A stretch of DNA of 29,316 bases from an uncultured Lentisphaeria bacterium (GTDB lineage: Bacteria; Verrucomicrobiota; Lentisphaeria; JABSQK01; CAJWLW01): NCBI GenBank assembly GCA_913042885.1, contig CAJWLW010000028.1, positions 1 through 29,316 on the forward strand, in the 5' to 3' direction. A model generated the notes under the pieces. The model was not told the DNA's origin and made no database searches. It was given only the letters and a program-made list of their open reading frames with translations. Shown here one piece after another: positions 8,231 through 17,568 of this stretch. Position 1 is the stretch's first letter. Every line of letters begins with the position of its first letter. Both the position numbers and the translations under genes were made by a program.

Positions 8231-9160
8231 ATGAAATACGACATCAATGGTGCCCTGCTTGAATCTGCTATCGATGGACTCCCCGAACCCATCCGAGGGA
8301 AAGTCCGCGACATTTACGTGTTCGATGATTGCCTGATGCTGGTGGCGTCCGATCGCCTCAGCGCATTTGATGTCGTCATGCCCAACGGCATTCCCGATAA
8401 GGGCAAAGTGCTGACTTTTTTGTCGAAATTCTGGTTCGAAAAATTCGACTGGATTGCCAACCATCTGATCAGCATGGACATCGCCGATTACCCGGAGGTG
8501 ACACATCCGTACGCTCAGGACCTCGAGGGCCGCTCGATGCTGGTCCGGAAACTCGAACCATTGCCTGTCGAAGCCGTCGCCCGCGGCTACCTGATCGGCA
8601 GCGGCTGGAAAGACTACCAGCGCACCGGCAGCGTCTGCGGCATCAGCCTCCGCGACGGTCACAGCCTGGCCGGCAAGCTCGACGATCCGCTGTACACACC
8701 GGCCTACAAAGCCCCGAAAGGTGAGCATGATGAGAACATCACCTACGCCCGCACCATCGAACTGATCGGCGCCGAAGCCGCCGCCACCGTGCGCGAGTTG
8801 ACCCTCAAGCTTTACAGTGAGGCCGCCGCTTTTGCTCACACCAAAGGCATCATCATCGCCGATACCAAGTTTGAATTCGGCCGCGCCGGAGATGAAATTG
8901 TCCTGATCGACGAAGCGCTGACACCGGATTCCAGCCGCTTCTGGCCGATCGAAGCGTACGAGGTGGGCACGAGCCCGCCGAGCTTCGACAAACAGTTCGT
9001 ACGTGACTGGCTCGAGACTCAGGACTGGGGGAAAACCCCGCCGGCACCGAACCTGCCGGACGAAGTCGTCGAAAAAACCCGTGAAAAATATCTCGCGGCC
9101 TACGAAGCCCTGACCGGCTCACCGCTGCCGGTAAGCCCCGTGTTTTTCGAAACACGGTAA
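8231..9160 (+). CDS. purC: Phosphoribosylaminoimidazole-succinocarboxamide synthase (SAICAR synthetase)
   Basis: The enzyme joins CAIR and aspartate with ATP to form SAICAR in de novo purine synthesis. The 309 residues show the family order: GKVRDIYVFDD, then ASDRLSAFDVVMPNGIPDKG near residues 35-57, EAVARGYLIGSGWKDYQ, GIIIADTKFEFG and IDEALTPDSSRFWP. The size matches the roughly 300-residue single-domain bacterial and yeast-like form. I chose ATG 8231 (MKYDINGALLESAI). An in-frame ATG at 8174 would overlap the end of the RNase gene and add 19 residues that look unrelated to the family (SNASEQQTP-like). It probably shares a transcript with the RNase gene. A perfect stem-loop abuts its stop codon. 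Confidence 0.95.
   Translation: MKYDINGALLESAIDGLPEPIRGKVRDIYVFDDCLMLVASDRLSAFDVVMPNGIPDKGKVLTFLSKFWFEKFDWIANHLISMDIADYPEVTHPYAQDLEGRSMLVRKLEPLPVEAVARGYLIGSGWKDYQRTGSVCGISLRDGHSLAGKLDDPLYTPAYKAPKGEHDENITYARTIELIGAEAAATVRELTLKLYSEAAAFAHTKGIIIADTKFEFGRAGDEIVLIDEALTPDSSRFWPIEAYEVGTSPPSFDKQFVRDWLETQDWGKTPPAPNLPDEVVEKTREKYLAAYEALTGSPLPVSPVFFETR
9138..9157 (+). terminator. Perfect 8-bp stem-loop with TTCG loop abutting the purC stop codon
   Basis: CCGTGTTT (9138-9145), loop TTCG, then AAACACGG (9150-9157), immediately before TAA 9158-9160. The stem lies wholly inside coding sequence. No T-tract follows on either strand, so it is not a classical intrinsic terminator. It may pause or protect the transcript end between purC and the next gene. 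Confidence 0.4.
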
Positions 9161-9220
9161 CTTGCCGCCGTGCAGATGCGTAAAATCGAACATTTACCAA
9201 AGGACCGGAGTCTCAGAGCC

Positions 9221-10195
9221 ATGCAAACACCTGCAACCCGCCTTCCTGCCGCTCTGTCGCTGCTGCTCGGTTGCCTCGTTGCTGTCACCACCTTTGGCGG
9301 GTCGGACGACTGGAAGCCCGAAGCCTCCTGGGGTCCCTACCGCGAACGCGGTACCGGCAAGCTTATCAAGAAAGCCGAACTCGCCGAGAAGAAAGGGAAA
9401 TACAAAAAGGCGCTCGGCCTCTATCGCAAGATCCAGAAAAAATCGGTCAACCTCAAAAACAAGGGCAAAGCCCTCGTCAAACAAGGTAACTGCCTGGGGC
9501 AGATGGAGGAACCGTGGAAAGCTTTCGGAAAATATCGCGAGGCTGTTGACGAATATCGCAGCCACATCGCCTTCAGCGAGGTGCTCGAAGCCGAGTTCGA
9601 GCTTTCAAAACAGTTCGGCCACAAGAAGCAGCGCGACCGCTTCCTCTTCGTAACCTTTTCCACCGAAGACAAAGCTGTCGATATCCTCGATCACATCGTG
9701 ACCGTCGGGCCATACTCCAAAGTAGCACCGAAAGCGATGCACCGTGTGGGTATAATCCGTATCGCCCAAGAGGATTACGAGTCCGCCATCATGCGGTTTC
9801 GCCGCCTGCTGAAACAGTATCCACGCCACGCTCTCGCCGCCGACGGCCGTCTTGACCTGGCCCGCGCACTGCTGCTCGAAGCTGAAGCCGGAGACGGCGA
9901 CGGCACGCTGGTCCGCGAGGCTCGCGCCAGCCTCGACCGGTTCATTGAGAGTTACCCCGAGCACGCCCGCTTCGATGAGGCAAAAGCACTTGTGCTGAAC
10001 GCCGAAAGCATGGAAGCGACACGCCTGCTGGATCTGGCACAATTCTACCTGCGCGAGGCCCACTACCGCCCCGCCGCCGCCAAGCAGTATCTCAGCGAGA
10101 TCGTCATGCACTACCCCGGATCCGGCACCGCCGGCCTGGCGCAGATCATGCTCAATTCATTGGAACGTCACCAGACCAATCTGGAAAAAAACTGA
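9221..10195 (+). CDS. BamD-like tetratricopeptide-repeat envelope protein
   Basis: This is a 324-residue exported protein. The N-terminus has a basic/hydrophobic signal (LPAALSLLLGCLVAVTTF). LLGC at residues 15-18 could be a lipobox with Cys18 lipidated, but the hydrophobic stretch continues past it, so ordinary signal peptidase cleavage is also possible. The body consists of helical TPR-type repeats, for example KKGKYKKALGLYRKIQ, EDYESAIMRFRRLLKQYP and REARASLDRFIESYPEH, the pattern of BamD/YfiO, the lipoprotein of the beta-barrel assembly machine. The last repeat, FYLREAHYRPAAAKQYLSEIV, is strongly BamD-like. ATG 9221 is preceded by GGAG at 9207-9210; the longer frame from 9170 would precede the signal with unlikely sequence. 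The stop overlaps the next start by one base, so the LptE-like gene is probably translationally coupled. Confidence 0.72.
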   Translation: MQTPATRLPAALSLLLGCLVAVTTFGGSDDWKPEASWGPYRERGTGKLIKKAELAEKKGKYKKALGLYRKIQKKSVNLKNKGKALVKQGNCLGQMEEPWKAFGKYREAVDEYRSHIAFSEVLEAEFELSKQFGHKKQRDRFLFVTFSTEDKAVDILDHIVTVGPYSKVAPKAMHRVGIIRIAQEDYESAIMRFRRLLKQYPRHALAADGRLDLARALLLEAEAGDGDGTLVREARASLDRFIESYPEHARFDEAKALVLNAESMEATRLLDLAQFYLREAHYRPAAAKQYLSEIVMHYPGSGTAGLAQIMLNSLERHQTNLEKN

Positions 10196-10713
10196 TGCGA
10201 TCGAATACGGTCATTCTGATCGCACTCGCCCTGCTCTGCGGCTGTGCGCATTACCAGATCGGCGCCGCCGGCGATCCGGCGCTCAACACCATCCGCATCG
10301 GCCGCATCCACAATGCCACCGATGAACCCGGACTCAATGCCTGGCTGCGTGGTGAATTCGCCGCCGGCTTCATGCGCGACGGCTCCATGAGCGTCGTCAA
10401 CGACAGCACTGCCGACTGCATTCTCAACGCCACGGTGACAGACTACCAACTGCACCAGATCGGCCAGACGGAGACCGCATCGAATGACCGTGATCAGCGC
10501 CTGGCACGGACCGTTATCTGGGCCGTCGATGTGCAGATCGAGTACACCATCAATCGGGCTGACGGCTCGACCTATATCGAAACCACAACGGCTAAAGGCC
10601 GCGCCGAGTTTTCCGAAATCATCGACCTCGACGTCGTCCGGAAAGACGGCCTGCGCCAGGCAGTCTACGACGCCGCCGGTCAGATCGTCGCCAACGCCAC
10701 CGCCCCCTGGTAA
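10195..10713 (+). CDS. lptE: LptE-like LPS-assembly lipoprotein
   Basis: This 172-residue protein has a clear lipoprotein signal: MRSNTVILIALALLCGC, with Cys17 as the predicted lipidated residue. The following pattern (short beta strand IRIGRIHNATDEPGLN, helix, then 'DSTADCILNATVTDYQL' and a long strand pair) matches the LptE family. LptE plugs the LptD barrel and helps place LPS in the outer membrane. The N-terminal stretch 'GDPALNTIRIGRIHNATDEP' resembles the family's 'tVyVp.f.N.t.epgl' block. The start ATG uses the last base of the preceding TGA, indicating coupling to the BamD-like gene. Similar lipoprotein families make the assignment probable rather than sure. Confidence 0.68.
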   Translation: MRSNTVILIALALLCGCAHYQIGAAGDPALNTIRIGRIHNATDEPGLNAWLRGEFAAGFMRDGSMSVVNDSTADCILNATVTDYQLHQIGQTETASNDRDQRLARTVIWAVDVQIEYTINRADGSTYIETTTAKGRAEFSEIIDLDVVRKDGLRQAVYDAAGQIVANATAPW

Positions 10714-10800
10714 ACCGCCGCAGATGTTGCGAGCCACGGCGCCGCTGGTTAACGGAGGCGGCATCACTGGTGTTCAGCTCCTCCGGTGTTATCCTTCTAT

Positions 10801-11823
10801 ATGGACACGCAACGCATAGATACAATTGTCGAAACGCACAACCTCCCGACCTACCGCCGGCAACAGTTGCTGCACGCTTTTTTCACGGAGAACTGCGCCA
10901 CCTTCGACGACGTCACCACGCTGTCGAAATCACTGCGTGCCTCGATCAACCTGCCGGCCATGACCGTCCGCAAGCGCCGCGTGCTGGTCTCCAACGAGGG
11001 CAATGCCTTCAAGGCACTGGTCGAACTCAACGACGGCAAACTGATCGAGACCGTGCTGCTCAAGCCCAAGCCCGGCCTGTGGTCCTGCTGCATCAGCAGC
11101 CAGGTCGGGTGCCTGATGAAGTGCTCCTTCTGTGCCACCGGTCTGCTCGGATTCACCCGCCACCTCACCAGTGAGGAAATCACCGACCAGGTTCTGTTCT
11201 GGCGCCAGTACATTCAGGCCGAAGGACTCGACGCAAATCTGCGTAATGTCGTTTACATGGGTATGGGCGAGCCGTTCCATAACAAGGACGCAGTCTTTGC
11301 CAGCCTGCGAGAGCTGACCAATCACGAGACCTTCAATATCGGCGCGCGCAACATCTCCGTATCCACTTCCGGCCTGGTGCCCGCCATCGAAGAGTTCACC
11401 GACCAGTTTCCGCAGATCAACCTCGCCGTCTCTCTGCATGCCGCCACCGACGAACTGCGCCAGCACCTGATGCCGGTCAACAAACCGTATCCGCTCGAGA
11501 AACTGCGGGCGGCCATGGATTACTATGTCGACAATACGAACCGCAAAGTCTTCATCGAATACATCATGCTCGACGGTGAGAACGACCAACCCGCCCACGC
11601 CGAGAAACTCGTGCAATACATCCGTGGCATGGCCAGGCCGCACCTCGCTCACGTCAATCTAATCGTCTACAACCCGACCGACGCAGATCATCGGGAATCG
11701 CCCCGGGCCATCGCCCGCGCCTTCATGGGCATCCTCAAAGACAACGGCCTCAGCGCTACCATCCGCAAGAATCTCGGCCGTGATATCAACGGTGCCTGCG
11801 GCCAGTTGGCACTGAAGGGATAG
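10801..11823 (+). CDS. rlmN: Dual-specificity 23S rRNA (A2503)/tRNA (A37) C2-methyltransferase RlmN
   Basis: This radical SAM enzyme methylates C2 of A2503 in 23S rRNA and of A37 in some tRNAs, helping translational accuracy. The 4Fe-4S cluster motif CxxxCxxC is C104, C108 and C111 (CLMKCSFC). The GMGEP motif follows (YMGMGEPFHNKD). The C-terminal catalytic cysteine is C333 in GACGQL. SLHAATDELRQHLMPVN is the usual substrate-radical block. The length of 340 residues is normal. I prefer ATG 10801 (MDTQRIDTIVETHNLP); a GTG at 10786 adds only five residues. No strong Shine-Dalgarno is visible. An 87-nt spacer separates it from the LptE-like gene and 55 nt from uvrA. Confidence 0.96.
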   Translation: MDTQRIDTIVETHNLPTYRRQQLLHAFFTENCATFDDVTTLSKSLRASINLPAMTVRKRRVLVSNEGNAFKALVELNDGKLIETVLLKPKPGLWSCCISSQVGCLMKCSFCATGLLGFTRHLTSEEITDQVLFWRQYIQAEGLDANLRNVVYMGMGEPFHNKDAVFASLRELTNHETFNIGARNISVSTSGLVPAIEEFTDQFPQINLAVSLHAATDELRQHLMPVNKPYPLEKLRAAMDYYVDNTNRKVFIEYIMLDGENDQPAHAEKLVQYIRGMARPHLAHVNLIVYNPTDADHRESPRAIARAFMGILKDNGLSATIRKNLGRDINGACGQLALKG

Positions 11824-11878
11824 GCCTGAAAACAAGCTGCCAGGTCACTGGACCTCGCCACGATCAACCACTGCCATC

Positions 11879-14800
11879 ATGCCCCCCCCGAAACACATCC
11901 TCATCGAAGGCGCCCGCCAGAACAACCTGAAAAACCTCACCCTGCGCCTGTCGCTGAACGAACTGACCGTCGTCACCGGCGTCAGCGGTTCCGGCAAATC
12001 GTCGCTCGCTTTTGATACGATTTACTCGGAAGGACAGCGCCGTTATGTCGAGACCTTCTCGCCGTACGCCCGGCAGTTTCTCGAGCGCATGGACAAGCCG
12101 CAGGTCGATCGTGTCGAGGGTATTCCGCCGGCGATCGCCATCAACCAGACCAATCCTGTGCGCACGTCGCGATCGACTGTCGGCACGATGACGGAGCTCA
12201 ACGATCACCTCAAACTCCTGTTCGCCCGCGCCGCCAAACTCTATTGCAGTTCCTGCGGCGCCCGGGTCCGGCGCGATACACCCGAAGCAATAGCCGGCGC
12301 CATCGTCGAAATTGCCGACGGCGACAAAGACATAGTCTATAGCATCATCACCTTTCCGGTCACAGTGCCCGATAATTTCACCGAGGCAGAGATCCTCGAG
12401 ATCCTCGAGCGCCAAGGCTATACACGGGTCTGGAAGAAACAGGGCAGCCGCCTCGATGTTGTGCAGGATCGGATCAAGCTGGGCACGAAAAGTCGCAGCC
12501 GTGTCGTCGAAGCTGTCGAGACAGCACTCGCACACGGTCAGGGGCAAATGACCGCCTGGCTGCTGTCGGAGACGCGCAAGACAATCGAGACCAGACGCTT
12601 CTCCGCCGACCTGCACTGCGCCGAATGTGACATCCATTACCGGGATCCCACGCCAAATTGGTTCTCCTTCAATTCCCCGGCCGGCGCCTGCGAGACATGC
12701 CGCGGCTTCGGCCGCGTCATTGGTGTCGACTTCAACCTGGTCATATCCGATGAATCCCGGACGCTGGCACAGGGCGCCGTCAAGGTATTTCAGTCCAAAA
12801 GCTACATGCAATGCCAGGACGACCTGTTGCGGTTTGCCGAGATGTACGACATCTCCGTTGACACGCCCTGGTGTGAACTTTCCGATGCCGATCGTCAGTG
12901 GGTGCTCGAGGGTGAAGGCAGCGCCAGCGACGGCGTGTGGTACGGCGTTCGCGGCTTCTTCGACTGGCTCGAAAGCAAGGCCTACAAGATGCACATCCGC
13001 GTGCTGCTGTCGCGCTACCGCGCCTACCGCAAATGCACCGGCTGCAAGGGCGCCCGGATCAAGCCCGAGCCCCTGCTCTGGCGCCTCGGCGACGATGTGA
13101 TCCGTGGTGAGTTGCCGGGCCTCAATGTCCATGAACTGATGGTGTTGCCAATCGAACGCTGCAACCGTTACTTCGAAGATTTCGATCTGGGCAAGGCCCA
13201 CGACGAAGCGACCACGATGCTACTGGACGAAATCCGCGTGCGCCTGCGCTACCTGGTCGATGTCGGTCTCGGCTACCTCACGCTTGACCGCCAGTCGCGC
13301 ACGCTGAGCGGCGGAGAAGTCCAGCGCATCAACCTGACCACCGCACTGGGCACCTCCTTGGTCAACGCATTGTTTGTGCTCGACGAGCCCAGCATCGGCT
13401 TGCACCCGCGCGATGTCAAACGTCTGATTCGCGTACTCCACCGGTTGCGTGATGCCGGCAACACACTACTGGTCGTCGAGCACGATGCCGACGTCATACG
13501 CGCCGCCGATCATGTCCTCGACATGGGCCCCGGGCCTGGTGAGCACGGGGGAGACATTGTCTTTTTCGGCACCCGCAGCGATCTGCTTGTCAGCAATGAT
13601 TCGCTGACCGCCAGCTACCTGCGCCATGAACGCAAAGTTTCGGATCCAGCTAAGAACGAGATACAACCGGTCGACAAGAAAACACCCTGCATAAAGGTTC
13701 TCGGTGCTGCCGAACACAACCTCAAGAACATTGACGTCTCGCTGCCGCTCAATCGACTGGTCTGCATTACCGGTGTGAGCGGTTCCGGCAAATCGACACT
13801 GCTGCAAGACGTCTGCTACAACGCACTGCGCAAGATCAAGGGAAAACCCGTCGACACGCCGGGCGCCCATCAGGAAATCATCGGGCATGAACTGGTCGAC
13901 GACGTCGTTCTCGTCGACCAGTCGCCGATCGGCAAAACCGCACGATCAAATCCGGCCAGTTACGTCGGTGCCCTCGGCGCCATTCGCAAACTCTTCGCGC
14001 TCACACCGCTGGCCCGTGAACGCAAGTACACGCCGGGTGCCTTCAGTTTCAATTCCGGCACCGGTCGTTGTCCGACGTGCAGCGGCAACGGCTTCGAACA
14101 TATCGAAATGCAGTTCCTGAGCGACGTTTACTTGCGTTGCGTGGATTGTGACGGTAAACGCTATCGCGACGAGATCCTCGAGGTCATGCTGACCGGCACA
14201 AACGGACAGATCGCGGGCAAGTCGATCAGCGACGTTCTCGGCATGACCGTTTCCGAGGCATGCGACTATTTCGCCGGCCATCGCGACGTCCTGCGAGGGC
14301 TGTCACCACTTAACGCCGTCGGCCTCGGTTATGTCAAACTCGGCCAGCCCGTGCCGACGCTCAGCGGCGGTGAGGCGCAGCGGCTCAAACTGGCGGGTCA
14401 CCTGGCACAGACGACGGGGCGTAAAAAGCGAACGAGAGGCAACCTGCTGCTGTTCGACGAGCCGACGACCGGCCTCCATTTCGACGATGTCGCGACGTTG
14501 CTCACGGCTCTGCGCACGCTTCTGGATAACGGCCATTCCGTCGTGCTCATCGAACATCATCTCGATGTCATTCAGGCAGCGGACTGGGTCGTCGATCTGG
14601 GACCCGAAGGTGGTGGCGCCGGTGGTGAACTCATCTGCGCCGGTCCACCGAAAGCAGTTGCTGCCTGTGACCGCAGCCACACGGGTAAAGCCCTTCTTCA
14701 GGCGTACTGCGATAGTAAACCGACCAGCCATTTGCCGCTGGGCGAAGCGCCGGCGCCGTATGTCGTCAAGAAAAATGACCACATCTGCATCAACAACGCC

Positions 14801-17428
14801 CGCGAACACAACCTCAAGAACATCGACATAAAGATCCCCCGCGAGACCTTCACAGTGATCACCGGTATCAGTGGCAGCGGTAAGAGCACGATCGCCTTTG
14901 ACATTCTTTTCGGTGAAGGTCAACGGCGTTATCTCGAATCGATCAACGCCTATGCCCGGCAGTTCGTGCAGCCGGCGTCGCGGCCGGACGTCGATTCGAT
15001 TTCCGGCATCCCGCCGACCGTGGCCATCGAGCAACGGACCAGCCGCGGCGGCATCAAGAGTACCGTCGCAACCGTTACCGAGATCTACCACTTTCTCCGG
15101 CTGCTCTTCGTCAAGCTCGGCGTGCAGCACTGCCCGGATTGTGATGTTGCTATCGAGCCGCAGTCACCCGACGTCGCGCGGGCGCGGATCATGAAAGGGT
15201 TTGCCGGCCGCAGGATCCTGGTACTGGCACCGCTGGTCGTGGCGCGCAAGGGGTACTACACCGATCTCGCCGAATGGGCCGGCGGCAAAGGCTATGAACA
15301 CCTCCGGGTCGACGGCGAGATGGTGCCGACCGCGGAGTGGCCGCGGCTCGACCGGTACAAGGAACACGACATTGAGCTGCCGGTCGGCGAATGCCAGGTC
15401 GAAGCGCGCAGGGAGAAGGACCTGCAGGAGTTGCTGACGACCGCTCTGGCAGTCGGCAAAGGAATTGTCTACGTCGTCGCAGCGCCGAATACTCGCAACA
15501 AACGACGCCCGGCACCGAAGATATTCTCGACCGTCCACGCCTGTCCCCAGTGTGGCCGCAGTTTCGACCATCTCGATCCCCGGCTGTTTTCCTACAATTC
15601 ACGCCATGGCTGGTGCAGCTCATGCTTCGGCACCGGCATGGCGTTGCCCGGTTTCGACGAGGACCTCACCGGTGAAGAACGCAAATGGCGTAGCCATCGT
15701 GCCGGCGAAAACGCCGCTGTTTGCGGGGCGTGCGACGGCCGACGACTGCGGCCGGAAGCCTTGGCCGTGCGCTTCGACGGTCAATCCATTGACTGGTTCA
15801 CGGGCATGTCCGTCGGCGAGGCGGCGGACGGCTTCAATGACCTGACCCTCAAGAACCGTGACGCCGTAGTCGCCCGTGACATCCTGGCCGAGCTGCGCTC
15901 GCGCCTCGCCTTTCTCGTGCACGTCGGCCTGCCATACCTTTCCCTTGACCGTGCCGCTCCGACGCTGAGCGGCGGAGAGGCACAACGTATCCGCCTGGCG
16001 GCGCAGCTTGGGTCGAATCTGCGCGGCGTCTGCTATATCCTTGACGAACCGACCATCGGCCTCCACGCCCGCGACAACATGATGCTGCTCGATACACTGC
16101 ACGAGCTGAAGCAGAAGGGCAACACAGTCGTTGTCGTCGAGCACGATGAGGACACCATCCGGCGCGCCGACCACATCATCGATATCGGTCCCGGCGCTGG
16201 GGTCAACGGTGGCGAGATCGTCGCTGTCGGCACCGTCGGACAACTCAAACGCAACAAGAAATCCGTCACAGGTCATTTCCTGCGAAAGCCGCTTCAGCAT
16301 CCTCTGGTTGTCAACGATCGCCGACATGCCTCGATCGCCAGGGGCGACTGTCTGCAGGTCAGGCGCGCCTCGCTGCACAACTTGAAAAACATCAACATCC
16401 GCATCCCGCTGGGACGGTTGATCTGCGTCACCGGTGTCAGCGGCAGCGGCAAGAGTACGCTGGTGCGGCACGTGTTGCAGAGTAATCTGCACGGCATCGT
16501 GCAGCAACGCGGTAAAGGTCGGAGAAAGAAGGCGAAAAACAACGATCTGATCGGCTGCGCCGGCATCGAGGGCGCCGATGGCATCGGCCGTGTGCTCGAA
16601 GTCGACCAGACACCGATCGGCAAGACGCCACGCTCGTGCCCTGCGACCTATGTCGGTATCTGGGACCGCATCCGCCGCCTGTTCGCGGAAACGCCGGACG
16701 CCCGCATGCGTGGCTACACCAACAGCCGCTTCTCCTTCAACGTCGCCGAAGGACGCTGTCCCGACTGTGCAGGACAGGGCATGCAGCGGATCGAGATGAG
16801 CTTCCTACCGAATGTTACGGTGTCCTGTGACACCTGCGGCGGCAATCGCTTCACGACCGAGACGTTGAGCATCCGGTTCAAGGACAGGACTGTTGCGGAA
16901 GTTCTGAACATGAGCATCGACGAAGCCGTCGAGTTTTTCTCTGCACACCGCAATGTGCATCATGCGCTGCAATTGTTGCAGGATGTTGGTCTGGGGTATC
17001 TGAAACTGGGCCAACAGAGTCCGACGCTCAGCGGTGGCGAGGCGCAACGCATCAAACTGGTCACGGAGCTGGCGAAAGCGGGCGGGCGGACTGCGGGACA
17101 CACGCTGTATGTCCTGGACGAGCCAACGATCGGCCTGCACATGGCCGACGTTGAGAAGTTGATACACGTCCTGCATCGTCTGGTGGATGCAGGCAACACG
17201 GTTGTCCTGGTCGAGCATAACCTCGACATTATCGCCGAGGCCGATTGGCTGATCGACCTGGGGCCTGAAGGTGGCAACGGCGGCGGCGAGATCGTCGCCC
17301 AGGGATCGCCGGAGAAGGTGGCCGAAAAGACCGGCCGCTCGCACACCGCCGAGTTCCTGGCACCGTTTCTGGCATCGAGAGGCAGGCCTGGAGCTCCATC
17401 CTTTCAACGGAAGACGGGCAATAATTGA
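11879..17428 (+). CDS. uvrA: Double-length excinuclease ABC subunit A (four ABC modules)
   Basis: UvrA finds bulky DNA lesions and loads UvrB in nucleotide excision repair. A normal UvrA is about 940 residues with two ABC modules and acts as a dimer; this 1849-residue protein carries two complete copies in one chain. Walker A sites (GVSGSGKS or GISGSGKS) are near residues 34, 632, 995 and 1518. LSGGE signatures are near 476, 827, 1361 and 1716, and Walker B DEP motifs near 498, 858, 1385 and 1743. Both halves keep both zinc modules: CAEC..CETC and CPTC..CVDC in the first, CPQC..CSSC and CPDC..CDTC in the second. The UvrB-binding block SEGQRRYVETFSPYARQF recurs as GEGQRRYLESINAYARQF. All ATPase sites look intact. 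Chlamydia UvrA has a comparable doubled length. I see no frameshift or internal start that would split it. Confidence 0.97.
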   Translation: MPPPKHILIEGARQNNLKNLTLRLSLNELTVVTGVSGSGKSSLAFDTIYSEGQRRYVETFSPYARQFLERMDKPQVDRVEGIPPAIAINQTNPVRTSRSTVGTMTELNDHLKLLFARAAKLYCSSCGARVRRDTPEAIAGAIVEIADGDKDIVYSIITFPVTVPDNFTEAEILEILERQGYTRVWKKQGSRLDVVQDRIKLGTKSRSRVVEAVETALAHGQGQMTAWLLSETRKTIETRRFSADLHCAECDIHYRDPTPNWFSFNSPAGACETCRGFGRVIGVDFNLVISDESRTLAQGAVKVFQSKSYMQCQDDLLRFAEMYDISVDTPWCELSDADRQWVLEGEGSASDGVWYGVRGFFDWLESKAYKMHIRVLLSRYRAYRKCTGCKGARIKPEPLLWRLGDDVIRGELPGLNVHELMVLPIERCNRYFEDFDLGKAHDEATTMLLDEIRVRLRYLVDVGLGYLTLDRQSRTLSGGEVQRINLTTALGTSLVNALFVLDEPSIGLHPRDVKRLIRVLHRLRDAGNTLLVVEHDADVIRAADHVLDMGPGPGEHGGDIVFFGTRSDLLVSNDSLTASYLRHERKVSDPAKNEIQPVDKKTPCIKVLGAAEHNLKNIDVSLPLNRLVCITGVSGSGKSTLLQDVCYNALRKIKGKPVDTPGAHQEIIGHELVDDVVLVDQSPIGKTARSNPASYVGALGAIRKLFALTPLARERKYTPGAFSFNSGTGRCPTCSGNGFEHIEMQFLSDVYLRCVDCDGKRYRDEILEVMLTGTNGQIAGKSISDVLGMTVSEACDYFAGHRDVLRGLSPLNAVGLGYVKLGQPVPTLSGGEAQRLKLAGHLAQTTGRKKRTRGNLLLFDEPTTGLHFDDVATLLTALRTLLDNGHSVVLIEHHLDVIQAADWVVDLGPEGGGAGGELICAGPPKAVAACDRSHTGKALLQAYCDSKPTSHLPLGEAPAPYVVKKNDHICINNAREHNLKNIDIKIPRETFTVITGISGSGKSTIAFDILFGEGQRRYLESINAYARQFVQPASRPDVDSISGIPPTVAIEQRTSRGGIKSTVATVTEIYHFLRLLFVKLGVQHCPDCDVAIEPQSPDVARARIMKGFAGRRILVLAPLVVARKGYYTDLAEWAGGKGYEHLRVDGEMVPTAEWPRLDRYKEHDIELPVGECQVEARREKDLQELLTTALAVGKGIVYVVAAPNTRNKRRPAPKIFSTVHACPQCGRSFDHLDPRLFSYNSRHGWCSSCFGTGMALPGFDEDLTGEERKWRSHRAGENAAVCGACDGRRLRPEALAVRFDGQSIDWFTGMSVGEAADGFNDLTLKNRDAVVARDILAELRSRLAFLVHVGLPYLSLDRAAPTLSGGEAQRIRLAAQLGSNLRGVCYILDEPTIGLHARDNMMLLDTLHELKQKGNTVVVVEHDEDTIRRADHIIDIGPGAGVNGGEIVAVGTVGQLKRNKKSVTGHFLRKPLQHPLVVNDRRHASIARGDCLQVRRASLHNLKNINIRIPLGRLICVTGVSGSGKSTLVRHVLQSNLHGIVQQRGKGRRKKAKNNDLIGCAGIEGADGIGRVLEVDQTPIGKTPRSCPATYVGIWDRIRRLFAETPDARMRGYTNSRFSFNVAEGRCPDCAGQGMQRIEMSFLPNVTVSCDTCGGNRFTTETLSIRFKDRTVAEVLNMSIDEAVEFFSAHRNVHHALQLLQDVGLGYLKLGQQSPTLSGGEAQRIKLVTELAKAGGRTAGHTLYVLDEPTIGLHMADVEKLIHVLHRLVDAGNTVVLVEHNLDIIAEADWLIDLGPEGGNGGGEIVAQGSPEKVAEKTGRSHTAEFLAPFLASRGRPGAPSFQRKTGNN

Positions 17429-17481
17429 AATAACTAGCGGGTCGCTTCATTCGAAATATGCGCGTATAAGGGCAGTAGGTG

Positions 17482-17487
17482 TATAAT
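17482..17487 (+). promoter_or_regulatory. Candidate -10 element upstream of the phosphopantetheinyl transferase gene
   Basis: A perfect TATAAT lies 82 nt before the ATG at 17569, within the 140-bp spacer after uvrA. No good -35 is 16-18 nt upstream. It would start transcription of the glycan cluster with a leader of about 75 nt. That leader contains the small hairpin GGTC-GCAA-GACC at 17498-17509. Confidence 0.35.
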
Positions 17488-17568
17488 GGCCAACGACGGT
17501 CGCAAGACCACCGAGCAAAGTCCCGTGCTACTCGAAATCCGACTGTCGCGGCAATAGGTTAACGTGCG

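Noticed and set aside
11864..13201. Long open frame (445 codons) antisense to uvrA
   Set aside because: It lies fully opposite a certain gene; its composition is that of the mirrored codons and it matches no family. Long antisense frames are common in GC-rich genes.
17488..17560. Partial resemblance to the c-di-GMP-I riboswitch core (GTCGCAAGACCACCG versus GACGCAAAGCCACCG)
   Set aside because: The expected GAAA-capped hairpin before the core, the conserved upstream GGCAAAC and the tetraloop receptor arm are not found; a covariance-model search would settle it.
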